Of a DNA stretch of 64,000 nt, positions 1-13,394 are shown piece after piece. A program made the position numbers and the translations under genes. The notes under the pieces were generated by a model that saw only the letters and a program-made list of their open reading frames with translations, was not told the DNA's origin and searched no databases. Position 1 is the stretch's first letter; the number at the start of each line of letters is the position of its first letter. Origin of the DNA: Homarus americanus (taxonomy: Eukaryota; Arthropoda; Malacostraca; Decapoda; Nephropidae); contig NW_024744529.1 of NCBI RefSeq assembly GCF_018991925.1, forward strand, positions 287,501-351,500, given 5' to 3'.

Positions 1-220
1 TAAGATATATCCTATCCCAACCTAACCTAACCTAACATCACCCCTCTGAAATAGTGTAAGGTTAGTTAATCCTTAGGTGAAATAAACTGGGGTGGAAATT
101 CTTCAGGTGTTCCGAAAACATTTAGTGCTGTTCAGAATGATGTGACCTTGAGAATCTTAATTATGGTCTTTATCTAGATTTAAAAATAACAACACTGTGA
201 TTATTGGTTTTTGATACGTG

Positions 221-223
<3 letters not shown>

Positions 224-309
<86 letters not shown>
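224..309. repeat. (GA)n microsatellite
   Basis: Uninterrupted GA dinucleotide tract of about 86 bp. It is flanked by AT-rich unique sequence with no coding signal. Confidence 0.97.
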
Positions 310-312
<3 letters not shown>

Positions 313-639
313 AGAACTAAAGTTAAAAAGTGTAAAAATTATTATAGGAACAATGTTTTCATGACTTGAAATTGTATCGTTAGTACATCACTAGCTTAAA
401 AAGTAAACAACTCAAATGTTAAACAAAGTAAAATGTATGAATTGTTTTTATTACAGCAAAGTGTATTAGGATTACAGCAGTCAAGAGCTTTACTTGATGT
501 GTAAATGTCATGTAATTTTGACCTGTGATAAATTGATTACACTTCTCCCTGAAAGAAGCAGGAGTAATGTTTGCATTGGCTTGCAAAGTGTTGTCTATAA
601 TAGCTTAGTAGGAGAGTAGCACAGATGAGTAGTACTGTA
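310..639. other. unassigned AT-rich spacer
   Basis: I see no open frame of note, no RNA gene and no tandem structure here. The left edge of the window (1-60) carries a few CCTAA units only. Confidence 0.5.
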
Positions 640-667
640 TAGTAGTAGTAGTAGTAGTAGTAGTAGT
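640..667. repeat. (AGT)n microsatellite
   Basis: Short trinucleotide run of GTA/AGT. It directly abuts the left end of the LINE tail fragment that starts at 667, so the fragment's truncation point coincides with the microsatellite. Confidence 0.9.
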
Positions 668-926
668 GTTCACAACCTCTGGTGGGATGGGCCCAAGTGC
701 AAGATGTTTCTACGCCAGACTCGCGGAGGTGATCTCCGAACAGAAGCAGCAGCCCAGAAGTTATGTTACAGCCTGGATGAGATGTCGACTGTCCTTCTCT
801 CTCCTTCGGTCGGCTTTGCTCTGCCTCAGGGGAACGAGAGCTTCTGCCCCTACTCCGACAACTGCTGCAGATATTGACTATGAGGCTACAGTCACTGAAT
901 GCCGCATAGATCTGCGGCTCAACTAA
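667..926 (+). pseudogene. LINE C-terminal tail fragment, copy A (restriction-like-endonuclease type)
   Basis: An 86-codon open frame carries the family-typical C-terminal string FTTSGGMGPSARCFYARL, then a CRLSFSLLRSALLCLRG block, and ends at a TAA stop. This block is known as the extreme C-terminus of non-LTR retrotransposon polyproteins that end in a CxC..H..C / RH / PD..D endonuclease-like domain; that assignment rests on memory of the family. Everything upstream (reverse transcriptase and the zinc motif) is missing, and the fragment begins exactly at an AGT microsatellite. The same tail recurs at 2149-2402, clearly homologous at the nucleotide level. The frame is open here but stop-broken in the second copy. 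It is a dead fragment with no start of its own; the exact clade (R2/HERO/NeSL-like) is not resolved. Confidence 0.75.
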
Positions 927-1486
927 TTTAACACAGTTAGGATAGCTTCTTATGTATTAGGATATTTAATATTAAGGTAAATAAATGGTGGCGAAGGTGT
1001 GGCTATTGGGGGAGGCTGGAGGCCGTAGTAGTAGTAGTGTGTCGGTGAATATTGGACGTCACCCATATCACTGGCCCTGAAGGCTTTCCTCATCCCATAC
1101 GGCATCAATAGCAAATTTTCTTTGTGTGTACCAGCAGTCACCAGGAGAGGTGTAAAGTGGTCAGTGGTGGCAGGGCCTGTCCCGGTGTGGGATAGGCCTA
1201 CTTCAGCGGCTCCAGCCCCTGCGGCCAGTATTAGAAGGCCTATTATTATGTGCGCACTGTCGCTGCCCACACGTAAACAGACGCCCCAGGCAGTGCCAAC
1301 CACCTTCCATGCTCCACACCCTACCACGTAAGACTTTATTACTTTTACCTACATCAGTGTGATCATAGAAGTTGCGACTATTCCTGCTATAGATGTATAA
1401 ATTAGAGCCTGTGTGACTATTCCTGCTCCCAGAGTAAAATTCCGAGTCTGTATAGCTCGTTGGCCGCACATAATAGCTCAGAATGC
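927..1486. other. unassigned sequence between two LINE tail copies
   Basis: No recognisable protein. A short (AGT)n run lies near 1025. The phrase GACTATTCCTGCT occurs near 1377 and again near 1414, suggesting a small local duplication. Overlapping open frames on both strands have no family resemblance. Confidence 0.4.
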
Positions 1487-2402
1487 AGCAAGTCAGGTGG
1501 ACACTAGTGATTTAGACAAGATTCGACTGTCCATTACGACAGAACGGCAGCACACCCAAAATGATAAACTTCAACAACTGATGCTGCAATTGTCAGAGAA
1601 CTAGGAGAAAAAAAAAGTAGCTGTAGAGCAGGAGTTGGGCGCCCTGAATTGGCTAACAACGTTACCGATAAGGGCAAAAGGTTTCAGCCTTAAAAAACAA
1701 GAATTCACAGATGTCATTGCTCTAAGGCACGGTAGGCCAGTAGAAGGTTTGCCCTCCCACTGCGTGTGTGGCTCATCCTACGGCATTGACCACGCCATGT
1801 TGTGCAAGAAAGGGGGCTTCGTGTGAATGAGGCATGACGAAGTAAGGGATCTCACAATAAATATGTTGAAAGAAATCTGCCACGACGTCCCGGTGGAACC
1901 GACCCTCCTTCAAATGGACGATGAAAACCTCCATCACATCCAACGAAGCCCCTGTGGACGTCAGTGTTCGATGATTCTGGACACAGGGACAGTGAGCCTT
2001 TTTTTACATCAGGATTTTCGACCCCTTGGCTGCATGTCACCGCTACCTAGTTCTCGATGCTGCACACAAGAGGAACGAGAATGACAAGACCAGGGCGTAC
2101 AGGAAGAAAATTCAAAATGTGAATCAAGGCAGCTTCACTCCTCTGGTGTTCACAACCTCTGGCGGGATGGGACCAAGTGCAAGACGCTTCTACGCCAGAC
2201 TGACCGGGGTGTTATCCGAACAGAAGCAGTAGCCCAGAAGCCACGTTGCAGCCTCGTTGAGATGTCGACTGTCCTTCTCTCTGCTTTTGTCTGCATTGTT
2301 TCGCCTCAGGGGAACGAGATCGTCAGCCCCAAAGCCGACAGTGGTCGCAGATATTGATTATGAGGCAACAGTCATTGCATGCCACATAGATATGTGGCTT
2401 AA
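1487..2402 (+). pseudogene. LINE C-terminal region, copy B, with restriction-like-endonuclease motifs
   Basis: One frame runs from about 1487 to about 1980 with in-frame stops at 1602-1604 and 1824-1826. It then shifts by one base and continues to the stop near 2230. In order I read a linker, the block WLTTLPIRAKGF, a zinc-type motif (CVCG, seven residues, H, three residues, C, then GG), an RHDEVRD motif, and a degraded P-V-D-V ... AFFYIRIFDP stretch where related elements have PD...FFDIR. The second catalytic Asp therefore reads Tyr. The tail SFTPLVFTTSGGMGPSARRF follows, homologous to the fragment at 667. The CxC-H-C / RH / PD..D layout is that of the restriction-like endonuclease at the C-terminus of R2-type non-LTR elements. 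The reverse-transcriptase core is absent. Inactive: at least three stops, one frameshift and one lost catalytic residue. Confidence 0.75.
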
Positions 2403-2454
2403 TATAAAATATGTATAGTGGTTTGATGCATAAAAGAATGATATTTACCTGGTT

Positions 2455-2682
2455 TTAGTGGCACTCATGGCAGAGTAAGTAAAGGTGGCGCCCACAGACG
2501 TTGCGTCTGCAGGAGATGCAGGTGGATCTTGTCTTTACATCGTCCTTTCTTGTGCACAGGACACACCTCTTCTCTTGTAAGGGCTGTCCAGAACGAACAA
2601 CAGGAAGGTTGAGGTTGAACTGGCTGCGTATTAGAGTCGCAGTATTCCTGTGAAGACCTGGTAAGTTGATCCTTTCAGGTCG
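2455..2682 (-). pseudogene. piggyBac-like transposase, C-terminal cysteine-rich domain fragment
   Basis: On the minus strand a 75-codon frame (bounded upstream by a stop at 2683-2685, ending at the stop at 2455-2457) closes with a dense zinc-binding pattern: C-X2-C-X11-C-X2-C-X4-C-X2-H-X4-C-X2-C-H. It is preceded by a basic, proline-containing linker. This spacing and its position directly before the stop match the C-terminal cross-brace zinc domain of piggyBac (DDE_Tnp_1_7) transposases and PGBD relatives. The DDE catalytic core should lie at higher coordinates on this strand, but 2690-3600 shows no trace of it, so this is a fragment. It lies about 50 bp after the end of LINE copy B and faces it. 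A different RING/PHD-like zinc domain is the main alternative. Confidence 0.55.
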
Positions 2683-2685
2683 TCA

Positions 2686-3611
2686 TATACAGTCACATCA
2701 CATACACATACTGATACACACACAGACAGGCATACATAGACTCCTACACACCCAGTTAAATAACCTGGCCTTCGAGCCTGAGTCACAAGTAAGCAGTGTG
2801 TGTATACACGTCATGATAGATATTAATTTAGTCCAATGTTTATTACACCTGTCAGTAAACAACAATGTAAGGGACGTAGTATTATTGAGGTTCATCTCTA
2901 AGTACATTTTACAGCTCACTTGGAAAAGAATCTTAATCCATCATCATTTAAATACCTTAGTTAATCGCCTCATTAGCCAGCCCACGAAAAGGTTGGACTG
3001 CACACCTGTCACTTTAACAAACCCCAGGTATAACTTTAGAAGCTTTTTTATATCTGATTCTTGATTACTAACAGGTGTGGAGTTGATCAGTGGACGAAAT
3101 ATTCAGAGAAGATCTACACACTAGGAGCTCCGCCAGAACACTTAGTAGTGTTATGGTCGGAGAGGTGACTGTGGGGGACGTCAGTATAGCCAAGTAAGAT
3201 CCAGCTGCCGGAATACAGGTTTATTCCAGTTGAAGTGACAAATACAGTAATATACAACAACGTAGACGAACAAAATCACCGAAAAATACACAGTTGTGGG
3301 ATAATACAGTGATGTAGTTTTGTCAAATTATTTTATGTTGATTAAGAGAAAACTCAAAAAGAAAAGTAATTCCCTAAGTGGCAGTAATAGATCAAGACTG
3401 AAGCTAATGACAAGATTTCTAGCAAAAAATCAAGGAATACTGAACAACTCTTTTTGAACATTTAACTGAATAATAATGAGAAGAGGAGCTTGGGGATAGT
3501 GTCACTCTTACAAATGTTTTAACTTTATATTTGTTTTATAGTGTTAAGCTATAATCATAGGATGAATGTTATATCATTACTTAAACGATGTCAATATATT
3601 AGCTATACCTC
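2686..3611. other. unassigned AT-rich sequence
   Basis: Contains a CA-rich patch at 2690-2760. The open frames on both strands at 2666-3064 look non-coding: Ile/His/Thr-rich with no known motif. I see no transposase core, RNA gene or tandem array. Confidence 0.4.
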
Positions 3612-3760
3612 TCCATAAACATAAACATTAAACCAAAACAAAGAAAAATATAATCATAAAAAATATATAAACAAACAAAAACAGCAACATAAACAAAATC
3701 ATAAACCTAAACAAAATATAAACTTAAACATAAACAAAAAAACAAACATAAAAAAGAAAC
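3612..3760. repeat. degenerate (AAACAT)n A-rich repeat
   Basis: Diverged tandem units of ATAAAC/AACAAA type, A-rich on the plus strand. Confidence 0.75.
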
Positions 3761-4179
3761 ACGTGTTGTCCATGATGTGCCTCGCAGTCACTCACATCAC
3801 AACCAAGTATTATTCTTATAGTGTAATATAATCCTCAATTACCATACAAATGTTATAAATAAAAAGCTATTCAGTAAAAAGAAGCTGAACAAAAATATAT
3901 ATATATCCTCTAAATAAACTTCTAACGTCATGCCTCAAGCCGAGTGTTGTCAACTTTTGTATAATTATTTTTCTAAATGAATTTCACTCAAACTGTATTA
4001 CAATAAACGTGGTCAATATCGCCACCATTTGATGAGAAAGAATCAATACTAACGCATGTGGACAAGTGTGGAAAGTTGTTGACCTTTATAGAAAGACGTG
4101 AACGACTCTCCATCCCACGATCAACAGTTGTTATTGCATTAATGAGTGTCGGCCTTACCTGAGTGGACGGGCTACCGGA
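3761..4179. other. unassigned AT-rich spacer
   Basis: No motif, repeat or coding signal beyond a short TA run near 3896-3907. Confidence 0.4.
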
Positions 4180-4600
4180 CGAGGAAGTGGAGGGGGGGAG
4201 GGGAGGAGGAGGCTGAGTGTGGGGCATTACACGTTAGGGAGGATGAAGGAGGGGAGATGGTCTACTGTGGGGAGATCTATGTTGGTGGGGAGAAGGGGAG
4301 GATGAAGGAGGGGAGATTGTGGGGAGATCTATACAGGAGGGAAGAGGGGAGGATGAAGGAGGAGATGGTTAATTGTGGGGGAGATTTATGATGGTGGGAG
4401 AAGGGGGAGGATGAAGGAGGGGAGATGGTTAATTGTGGTGGGGAGATCTATGTTGAGAGAAAGAGGGGAGGATGAAGGGGAGGAGATGGAACATCAGGGG
4501 AGATTTATGATGGTGGGGAGAAGGGGGAGATGAAGGAGGGGAGATGGTTAATTGTGGGGAGAATATGGCAAGGGAGATTGGATGATGCTTTTGTCTGTGT
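4180..4600. repeat. G/A-rich minisatellite, unit about 55-65 bp
   Basis: Irregular copies of a purine-rich unit containing GAAGGGGAGGATGAAGGAGGGGAGATGGTTAATTGTGGGGAGATCTATG-like blocks in varied order. The block 'GGATGAAGGAGGGGAGA' recurs at 4240, 4300, 4410 and 4535. Open frames across it are repeat artefacts. Confidence 0.85.
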
Positions 4601-4604
4601 TGCC

Positions 4605-4743
4605 GGAGAGGGAGGGAAGAGAGGGAAAGAAGAGAGGGAAGGAAGAGAGGGAAGGAAGAGAGGGAGAGACGAGAGGGAGGGAAGAGAGGGAGGGAAGAGA
4701 GGGGGGGAGAGGGGGAGGGAAGAGGGGGAGGGGAGAGAGGGAG
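4605..4743. repeat. (GGGAGGGAAGA)n purine repeat
   Basis: Short-period GGGA/GGAAGA tandem tract, all purine on the plus strand. Confidence 0.93.
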
Positions 4744-4797
4744 CAGACAGTACACTTAAATTTCTCAGCTATTTCTTTATCTCTAGCACTACTTATT

Positions 4798-4862
4798 TCT
4801 ATCTCTCATCCCCTAGCAACCCTCTCATCCCCTAGCAACCCTCTCATCCCCTAGCAACCCTC
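4798..4862. repeat. 19-bp tandem repeat, three copies
   Basis: The unit CTCTCATCCCCTAGCAACC is repeated three times without mismatch, with a partial unit on the left. Confidence 0.95.
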
Positions 4863-5039
4863 GGGCATTTCTCTTATTACAGTTTAAACACATCCATTCC
4901 ATCCTACCCCTTCCTTCCTTCCTCCTCCTTACCCCTCCTTCCCCCTCCTCCCTCCTACCAGCACCTGGCCTCAGATGTCTCTTTGTTAAAGCTTACGAAG
5001 ATCATATTCAAAGGATATGCTGTTACCTAATACGTACAT

Positions 5040-5042
<3 letters not shown>

Positions 5043-5071
<29 letters not shown>
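5043..5071. repeat. (GT)n microsatellite
   Basis: GT dinucleotide run of about 29 bp. Confidence 0.97.
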
Positions 5072-5073
<2 letters not shown>

Positions 5074-5194
5074 CTCCGTGAGAGTCAACAGCTGGGTCTT
5101 AAATAATGGGTTCATCTTTTGGTCCCTTGAGGTCTACATATTTCGTATGAACGTTATTAAGATAAACTTTAACAATGAATTTCTCGTGGATGTC

Positions 5195-5562
5195 GTAAGA
5201 GTGTGAGGAGGTTGGTGGAGTGAAGGGAAGGGTGGAAGGGGGAGAGGGGTGGGATAGGTGAATGGAGGGGGTGGATGGGATGAAAGGGCTGGAGGAGGCG
5301 AGCAAAGGGGTGAAAGGAAGGGGTGGAATGGGGGAAAGAGAGTTGGAGGGGGAGAGGAAGAGAAAGTGTGTAAGGAGGAAGAGAGCTAGAAGGGTGAAGA
5401 GAGAGGTAAGGGGTAGAGGTGGAAGGAGTACAAGGTTTGGGTAGAGGTGGAAGGGGTAAGGAGGGAGGGCGAGGGGTGGGAGGGGTAAGGAGGGAGGGCG
5501 TGAGGGGGTGGGGAGGGGTAAGGAGGGAGGGCGAGGGGTGGGAGGGGTAAGGAGGGAGGGGT
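5195..5562. repeat. purine-rich minisatellite (GGAGGGGTAAGGAGGGAGGGCGAG type)
   Basis: The left half is irregular GGGTGGA/GGGGAGA tract. The right half (about 5445-5562) has four near-identical units containing GTAAGGAGGGAGGGCG. The 100-170-codon frames on both strands are low-complexity translations of this tract. Confidence 0.9.
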
Positions 5563-6055
5563 TTTCACTTCCTATGTACAGTATACAAGTCTTCAAGATG
5601 GCTCCCAAGGACTTAAATCTTCATGCATGTAAATATATACTCGTATATATATACTGTATATTAGGGGGATTTCATATTTTATTCTCTCGGTGTTCACGAG
5701 CTTTACAACACAGCCTTCAAAGAGCCTCTCCTTCCCAGGCAACTCTTGACGGCATTAAACTACACGGTTCGTTCAAACAGTGGTGTCTGGCAATGGCGGG
5801 ACCCGAGAGACTAACTGACCATTGGACACCGTTGTAGTATAATGGTATATTAACGAACTCCTCTACCGAATTTCTCGCTGCATAACCGTTCTGTCATTTC
5901 CTTATATTTTTACATGCTTGGAAGATGAAGAAGATGCTACAGAAAAAAGAGGACAGACAGCCGGAGATGATCTAGCAACACACGATGATAAAACTTCAGG
6001 TGTAGAATATTCTGGATGTGGTTTATTTCCTGATTTAAAAGTTTTTCATTTTTAG
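5563..6055. other. unassigned unique sequence
   Basis: A GC-richer patch at 5690-5835 has an open frame on the plus strand without recognisable motifs. Nothing else is supported. Confidence 0.35.
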
Positions 6056-8231
<2,176 letters not shown>

Positions 8232-8389
8232 TAACGGTTTATTGAAAAAAATTCTGCAGCCCGAAGGCTGAAAATATACATTGGACATAAATGACTTATT
8301 ACATACATTGGTGGTTTAACAAAAGCCTTCATTAGAGAAAAGTAAAGGAACATACAGTGAACATACAGATTAATGTAGGTGTTAAACAG

Positions 8390-8915
8390 CAAACTCGTAG
8401 TGTAGTAACTCCCTCCCAGATGGTGTTAGGAGGAACTCACGTGGTGTAGTGGTTCCCTCAGATGGTGTTATGAGGGACCTGGCGTGGTGTAGTAATTCCC
8501 TCGCAGATGGTGTTATGAGGGGCCTCACGTGGTGTAGTAACTCCCTCACAGATGGTGTTATGAGGGGCATCACGTGGTGTAGTAATTACCTTTACAGATA
8601 AGTTATGAGGGACCTCACGTGGTGTAGTAATTTCATCTCACAGATGGTGTTGAGGGCTCCCACGTGGTGTAGTAACTCCCTCACAGATGGTGTGTTATGA
8701 GGCCTCACGTAGTAATTCCTCACAGATGGTGTTATGAGGGACCTCACGTGGTGTAGTAATTCCCTCACAGATGGTGTTATGAGGGACCTCACGTGGTGTA
8801 GTAACTCCCTCACAGATGGTGTTATGAGGGGCCTGATGTGGTGTAGTAATTCCCTCACAGATGGTGTTATGAGGGACCTCACGTGGTGTAGTAATTCCCT
8901 CACAGATGGTGTTAT
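8390..8915. repeat. 45-bp minisatellite, about 11-12 copies
   Basis: The unit is built from GTAGTAATTCCCTCACAGAT and GGTGTTATGAGGGACCTCAC joined by CACGTGGT-type sequence; period 45, with indels in some copies (8590-8710). Because 45 is a multiple of three, frames stay open across it (for example 8592-8903 minus), but these are artefacts. Most units contain the E-box palindrome CACGTG. Confidence 0.95.
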
Positions 8916-9032
8916 ATGAGTGAGGTTTGGTCTTAGGTCTTCCTATCGTAGACAGATTAACACATCGCTGGTTGTTGTTGGGTCGCGCCGTTATCACTGG
9001 GTGCCTGGGACCTCACTGTGTGATGTATGTTT

Positions 9033-9034
<2 letters not shown>

Positions 9035-9102
<68 letters not shown>

Positions 9103-9104
9103 TA

Positions 9105-9182
<78 letters not shown>
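9035..9182. repeat. compound microsatellite (TAA)n-(TA)n
   Basis: TAA trinucleotides to about 9100, then TA dinucleotides with one interruption. Confidence 0.97.
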
Positions 9183-9183
<1 letters not shown>

Positions 9184-9409
9184 ATCACTAAATACCCCCG
9201 CGTCTATAATTTTATCTCCACCTGTATATAACTCCACCTCTATATACCTCTACATACCGGAAGACATCTCGACCTCCACAGTGATCATATCAATGTCTTT
9301 GACCTCCAGGGGTCCTTGAAAGCCGAGAGGTGAGCGAGTGTAATTAATTGGTGCTAATCTGAGACCTTTCTTAAGTCAGGTTTTTATCGCCTCTCCATGT
9401 TTAGGATAC

Positions 9410-9495
9410 GGAGGAGGGGGTGGGGAGAGGGGTAGGGGGAGGGAGAGGGAGGGGGAATGGGAGAAGGGTACGGGGGGAGGGAGAGGGAGGGGTAG
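9410..9495. repeat. G-rich purine tract
   Basis: GGAGGGGGTGGGGAGAGGGG-type simple sequence. Confidence 0.85.
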
Positions 9496-9563
9496 AATTA
9501 GCTGGTCTATTGATACTTACTAATGAGGGTTGGGAAAAATTTCTGATTATGAACGAGTTGGTG

Positions 9564-9565
9564 GT

Positions 9566-9606
<41 letters not shown>
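9564..9606. repeat. (GT)n microsatellite
   Basis: GT run joined directly to a TAA run that belongs to the adjacent LINE tail. Confidence 0.96.
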
Positions 9607-9610
<4 letters not shown>

Positions 9611-9965
9611 ATAATAATAATAATAATAATAAACGGTTTATTAATAGAGTTGCGTTTGTGTAAAACTATATGATATTTAGACATAATGATATGTGTTCAA
9701 CATTTATATAGGGTTGCACAGTACATAAATCAGGAGTTGCTTTATTATTTTAACAATAAATGATGGTGCTATTCCTTATCTATAGGTGCGGGCTCTATAT
9801 TGAATTTACAGTGGCGATCAATACGAGGTGGGCGGGGATTGCCGGTGGCAGGAGGGGTGGCGATGATGAGATGGTGCTTGGTGGTGGAGGTCACTGAGGG
9901 TGGCATTTCCAGGTGGAGAGAGTTGGTATGAGTAGTCTGCCCGAGCATGATCCTTGCAGGCCCTT
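9607..9965 (-). pseudogene. LINE family A 3' end with degraded RT C-terminus
   Basis: On the minus strand the order is: RT C-terminal remnant (PARIMLG, shifting frame to DYSYQLS ... TLSDLHHQ, then RIDRHCKFNIEPAPIDKE before a stop near 9775), a short UTR, and AATAAACCGTTTATTATT ending in the TAA repeat at 9607-9632. The same blocks appear in the plus-strand element at 54147-55223 (CKIILSPSYSTYQEAL, TLTDHHHDL, RHHNRIQPIRARTDR). Frameshifts and substitutions show that it is dead. The truncated 5' side merges into the repeat array beginning near 10005. Confidence 0.6.
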
Positions 9966-10004
9966 TTTCAGGTCGTTCTTAGCCGACGTTGTTGAGACTG
10001 ATGA

Positions 10005-10512
10005 GGAGCAGGAGTGTCTGGGAGAGGCAAGAGGTGTCTGGGAGAGAGGTGAGTGTGACTCGGAGTGAGGAGTGTGAGTGTGTCTGGGAGAGGAGTGTGA
10101 GTGTGTCTGGGAGAGGAGTGTGAGTGTGTCTGGGAGAGACGAGTGTGAGTGTGTCTGGGAGAGAGGAGTGTGAGTGTGTATGGGAGAGGAATGTGAGTGT
10201 GTCTGGGAGAGAGGAGTGTGAGTGTGTCTGGGAGAGAGGGAGGTGAGTGTGTCTGGGAGAGAGGGAGGTGAGTGTGCTCAGAGAGAGGAGGGAGGTGCCT
10301 GGGAGGAGAGGAGGTGAGTGTGTCTGGAGAGAGAGGAGGTGGAGTGTGTTCCAGAGAGGAGGAGTGTGTCTGGGGAGGAGGGGAGTGTGAGTGTGCCTGG
10401 GAGTGAGGAGAGGTGAGTGTGTCTGGGAGAGGAGGTGAGGTGTGTCTGGGAGGAGGAGGTGGAGTGTGTGTCTGGGAGAGAGGAGTGTGAGTGTGTCTGG
10501 GAGAAGGAACGG
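10005..10512. repeat. GTGTGTCTGGGAGAGAGGAGTGTGA minisatellite, about 25 bp
   Basis: Around twenty imperfect copies of a GTCTGGGAGAGAGGAGTGTGAGTGT unit. The long minus-strand open frame 9968-10804 is a low-complexity Pro/Ser/Thr/His translation of it. Confidence 0.93.
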
Positions 10513-10830
10513 GATGGATGAAGGATGGGACGAAGAAGAGGGAAAGAGTGGAGGAAGGGGGGAAGGATGAAGGATGAGGGAAGAAGAAGGAGGACAGGAG
10601 AAGGAGAAGGAGGATGAAGGATGGGAGGGGGATAAGGAGAAGAATGGGGGATGGAAGTGGAAGAAGGATAAAGGATGGGAGTGGAGAAGTGGAAAGAGTG
10701 GAGGATGGGACGTTAAGGTGGATAAAAATTAAGCTTGGGAGGAGGAAGAAGACAGAAAGGGAATGAAAGAAGCTTGGGGATGAGATAAACGAGAAGAACA
10801 CCATAGAAGAAGAAGAAGATTAAGAAGAAA
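10513..10830. repeat. GGATGAAGGA polypurine tract
   Basis: Almost pure purine on the plus strand, built from GGATGAAGGATGGGA and GGAAGAAGGA pieces. Confidence 0.9.
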
Positions 10831-12227
10831 TGAAAAAGACAATGATTGGTAGGGGAGGGAAAAGAAGTGGCCATTAGCAGGAGGAAATTAGGCAATCTAA
10901 CTTGACAGACGGGTAAGGTGGAGAGTGGAGACCCATACAAGGTGTACAATACGTCAGCTTACACAATCTTTATCAACTAAACACTATCTTTTGATCTTTT
11001 TTATGTTATTATCTCTCCCCTTTACTAGGTACTGTATGTTATGTTGTTATCAGAGCAATCAATCATATAGAGAGGAGGCTTCAGTGTGTATGCAAGATTT
11101 ACCTGGCCATAAGGTACACTCTCAGAGGTAATGCTAGTATAAAAAACCTAATTTCCCGTCTTTCATGATGATTCACGTACATCAAAGAAAACGACTGCAG
11201 ACGAGAGGAATACTTCAAAGAAAACGAAATCAGAGGAGGGGAGGTACTTCAAACAAAACGATGGTAGATGAGGGGTAAACTAGGCTATTATGGTGGGTGG
11301 TACGTCACGTGCTGCATCACCCCCCCTCCACCACACACCCCATTCTCTCTCTCTGTAGACTCATGTTTTGACCACATGGCTCACCTGATGTTATTTACTG
11401 ACCCAGAAAGACATTCATCACACATTATGTTTACTTACAGAAGCGGAAATATTAAACTTTTTCTTCATTTACATAAAACATATTATTAAGACGTTGTGTC
11501 CCTTATTGTATATAGGACTGTTGTCTCTACGTAGGCAGCGTAAATAAAGACCTAACAACTAAAACTAAAAACTTGTTGATAAAATATGACTAAAAGAAGA
11601 TTATAAGCGGAGGATTCAGTACAACTGCTTTAGTTTTCGATGGTAGTTGTCGCGTGTTGACTCCCTCACTTTACCTGATCTAACACCTAAGTTATTAAAG
11701 CATAGAAATTAATTTAATCAATAACAACCACGAAAAGGTAAATTATTTCCCTCATAAGATATATTACTAACACCTGGTTTGTTTATTTGTACACACAAGA
11801 GAACTAATTCAACTCTTGGTTTCCCACCACGTCTAACCACACAAAAGTGACAAACGATTTGATTTTAGTTGTAAACAAAAAAACAGCTGACACAAACACA
11901 GAAACGTGAATGAATTATCTTATTCCACTGTCTGTATACTTCGGTTAACCATTACTCACAGTGCAAAATACTTATTGATTTCGCTGTCTGTATGTTGACC
12001 AAATACCTCAACATGGCTGGCTGTAAACACGGCTACATACTTCATCTCGCCACAACATAGTTCAAGTTCCATAACGGTGCAGAGCGATGACACAAATGAA
12101 TGATTATAATAGTTTGAGAGGCCTTGGTGTTATATCCACATGACAAGTTTGGTTAATGTCCGCTGTTCTTTGTGTACATTATCGTGATAAAAGTTCGCAC
12201 GTGGGGGAATAGGAAGGCATTGGATCG
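10831..12227. other. unassigned sequence with a small 3-copy repeat
   Basis: Mostly unique and AT-rich. At about 11174-11275 three diverged copies of a ~36-bp unit (TACTTCAAAGAAAACGA ... AGAGGAGGGGAGG) follow each other. No coding family recognised in the open frames at 10925-11131 or 11268-11489. Confidence 0.4.
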
Positions 12228-12568
12228 CAGGGGCGGATCCAGGAATATCAAAAGGGGGGTCCAAGAAGTTGTGGGTGGGGAAAATAGCGAGCACACCGAG
12301 CCACCCCAGATGATGTTGTTTTTTTTGAGGGGGGGTCGTATACTCTTTCCCCCATGATTTTTTTTTAATCTGACCAATATCATGGGCATTTTGAGACTAT
12401 TTTCAAGCCTTGTGCACTTGATATTAGGAGATATTTTGAATTCAATAGTAAATACTTTTTACTATACAAAAATGCCTGGGTACAATGCTGGGTTTATGAA
12501 AAATTATTGGAATTTTCTGGTGAAAAGGGGGGTCCGGACAGCCAGGACCTCCCCTGGATCCGCCCTTG
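12228..12568. mobile_element. hAT-like MITE, about 341 bp
   Basis: The left end reads CAGGGGCGGATCCAGG and the right end CCTGGATCCGCCCTTG, an inverted repeat of about 15 bp with one or two mismatches. Ends beginning CAGGGGCGGATCC are typical of non-autonomous hAT elements (established knowledge). The interior is G-rich on the left and AT-rich on the right with no transposase. Flanking 8-mers (TTGGATCG left, ATAAGGTT right) do not match, so target-site duplication is not supported as drawn. Either the ends drifted or the true boundary is a few bases off. Confidence 0.65.
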
Positions 12569-12683
12569 ATAAGGTTCCTCCCTGGCTGGCGAAGAACAAC
12601 TCAAGACAAACCCATTTTGATAGAACAACTCTGGTGAGATATATTTTGGTGAAGTAACAGGTGACTGTTTGAGAAGAGTTAGG

Positions 12684-12686
<3 letters not shown>

Positions 12687-12730
<44 letters not shown>
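12687..12730. repeat. (GT)n microsatellite
   Basis: Uninterrupted GT run of 44 bp. Confidence 0.98.
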
Positions 12731-13180
<450 letters not shown>

Positions 13181-13394
13181 TCAGTCCATATAACTTGTTT
13201 ATGTGCATCAAGCACATTAACTAACAAGTGGTACTAGTAATCAATTAAAACTAAAGGTAAAAAAATAATAATAATAATAAACGTATAATGTTTACAATTC
13301 CATATAGGAATATGGAGAATAATATCAATACAATGGTGCGGTCAGTGCTGATTGGCTTTATTTTCCCGTAACGTCGCGATGCGTGTCATTAAAG

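Noticed and set aside
9968..10804. 278-codon minus-strand open frame
   Set aside because: Pro/Ser/Thr/His/Leu low-complexity translation of a GTGTCTGGGAGAG minisatellite and a polypurine tract; no domain and no family resemblance.
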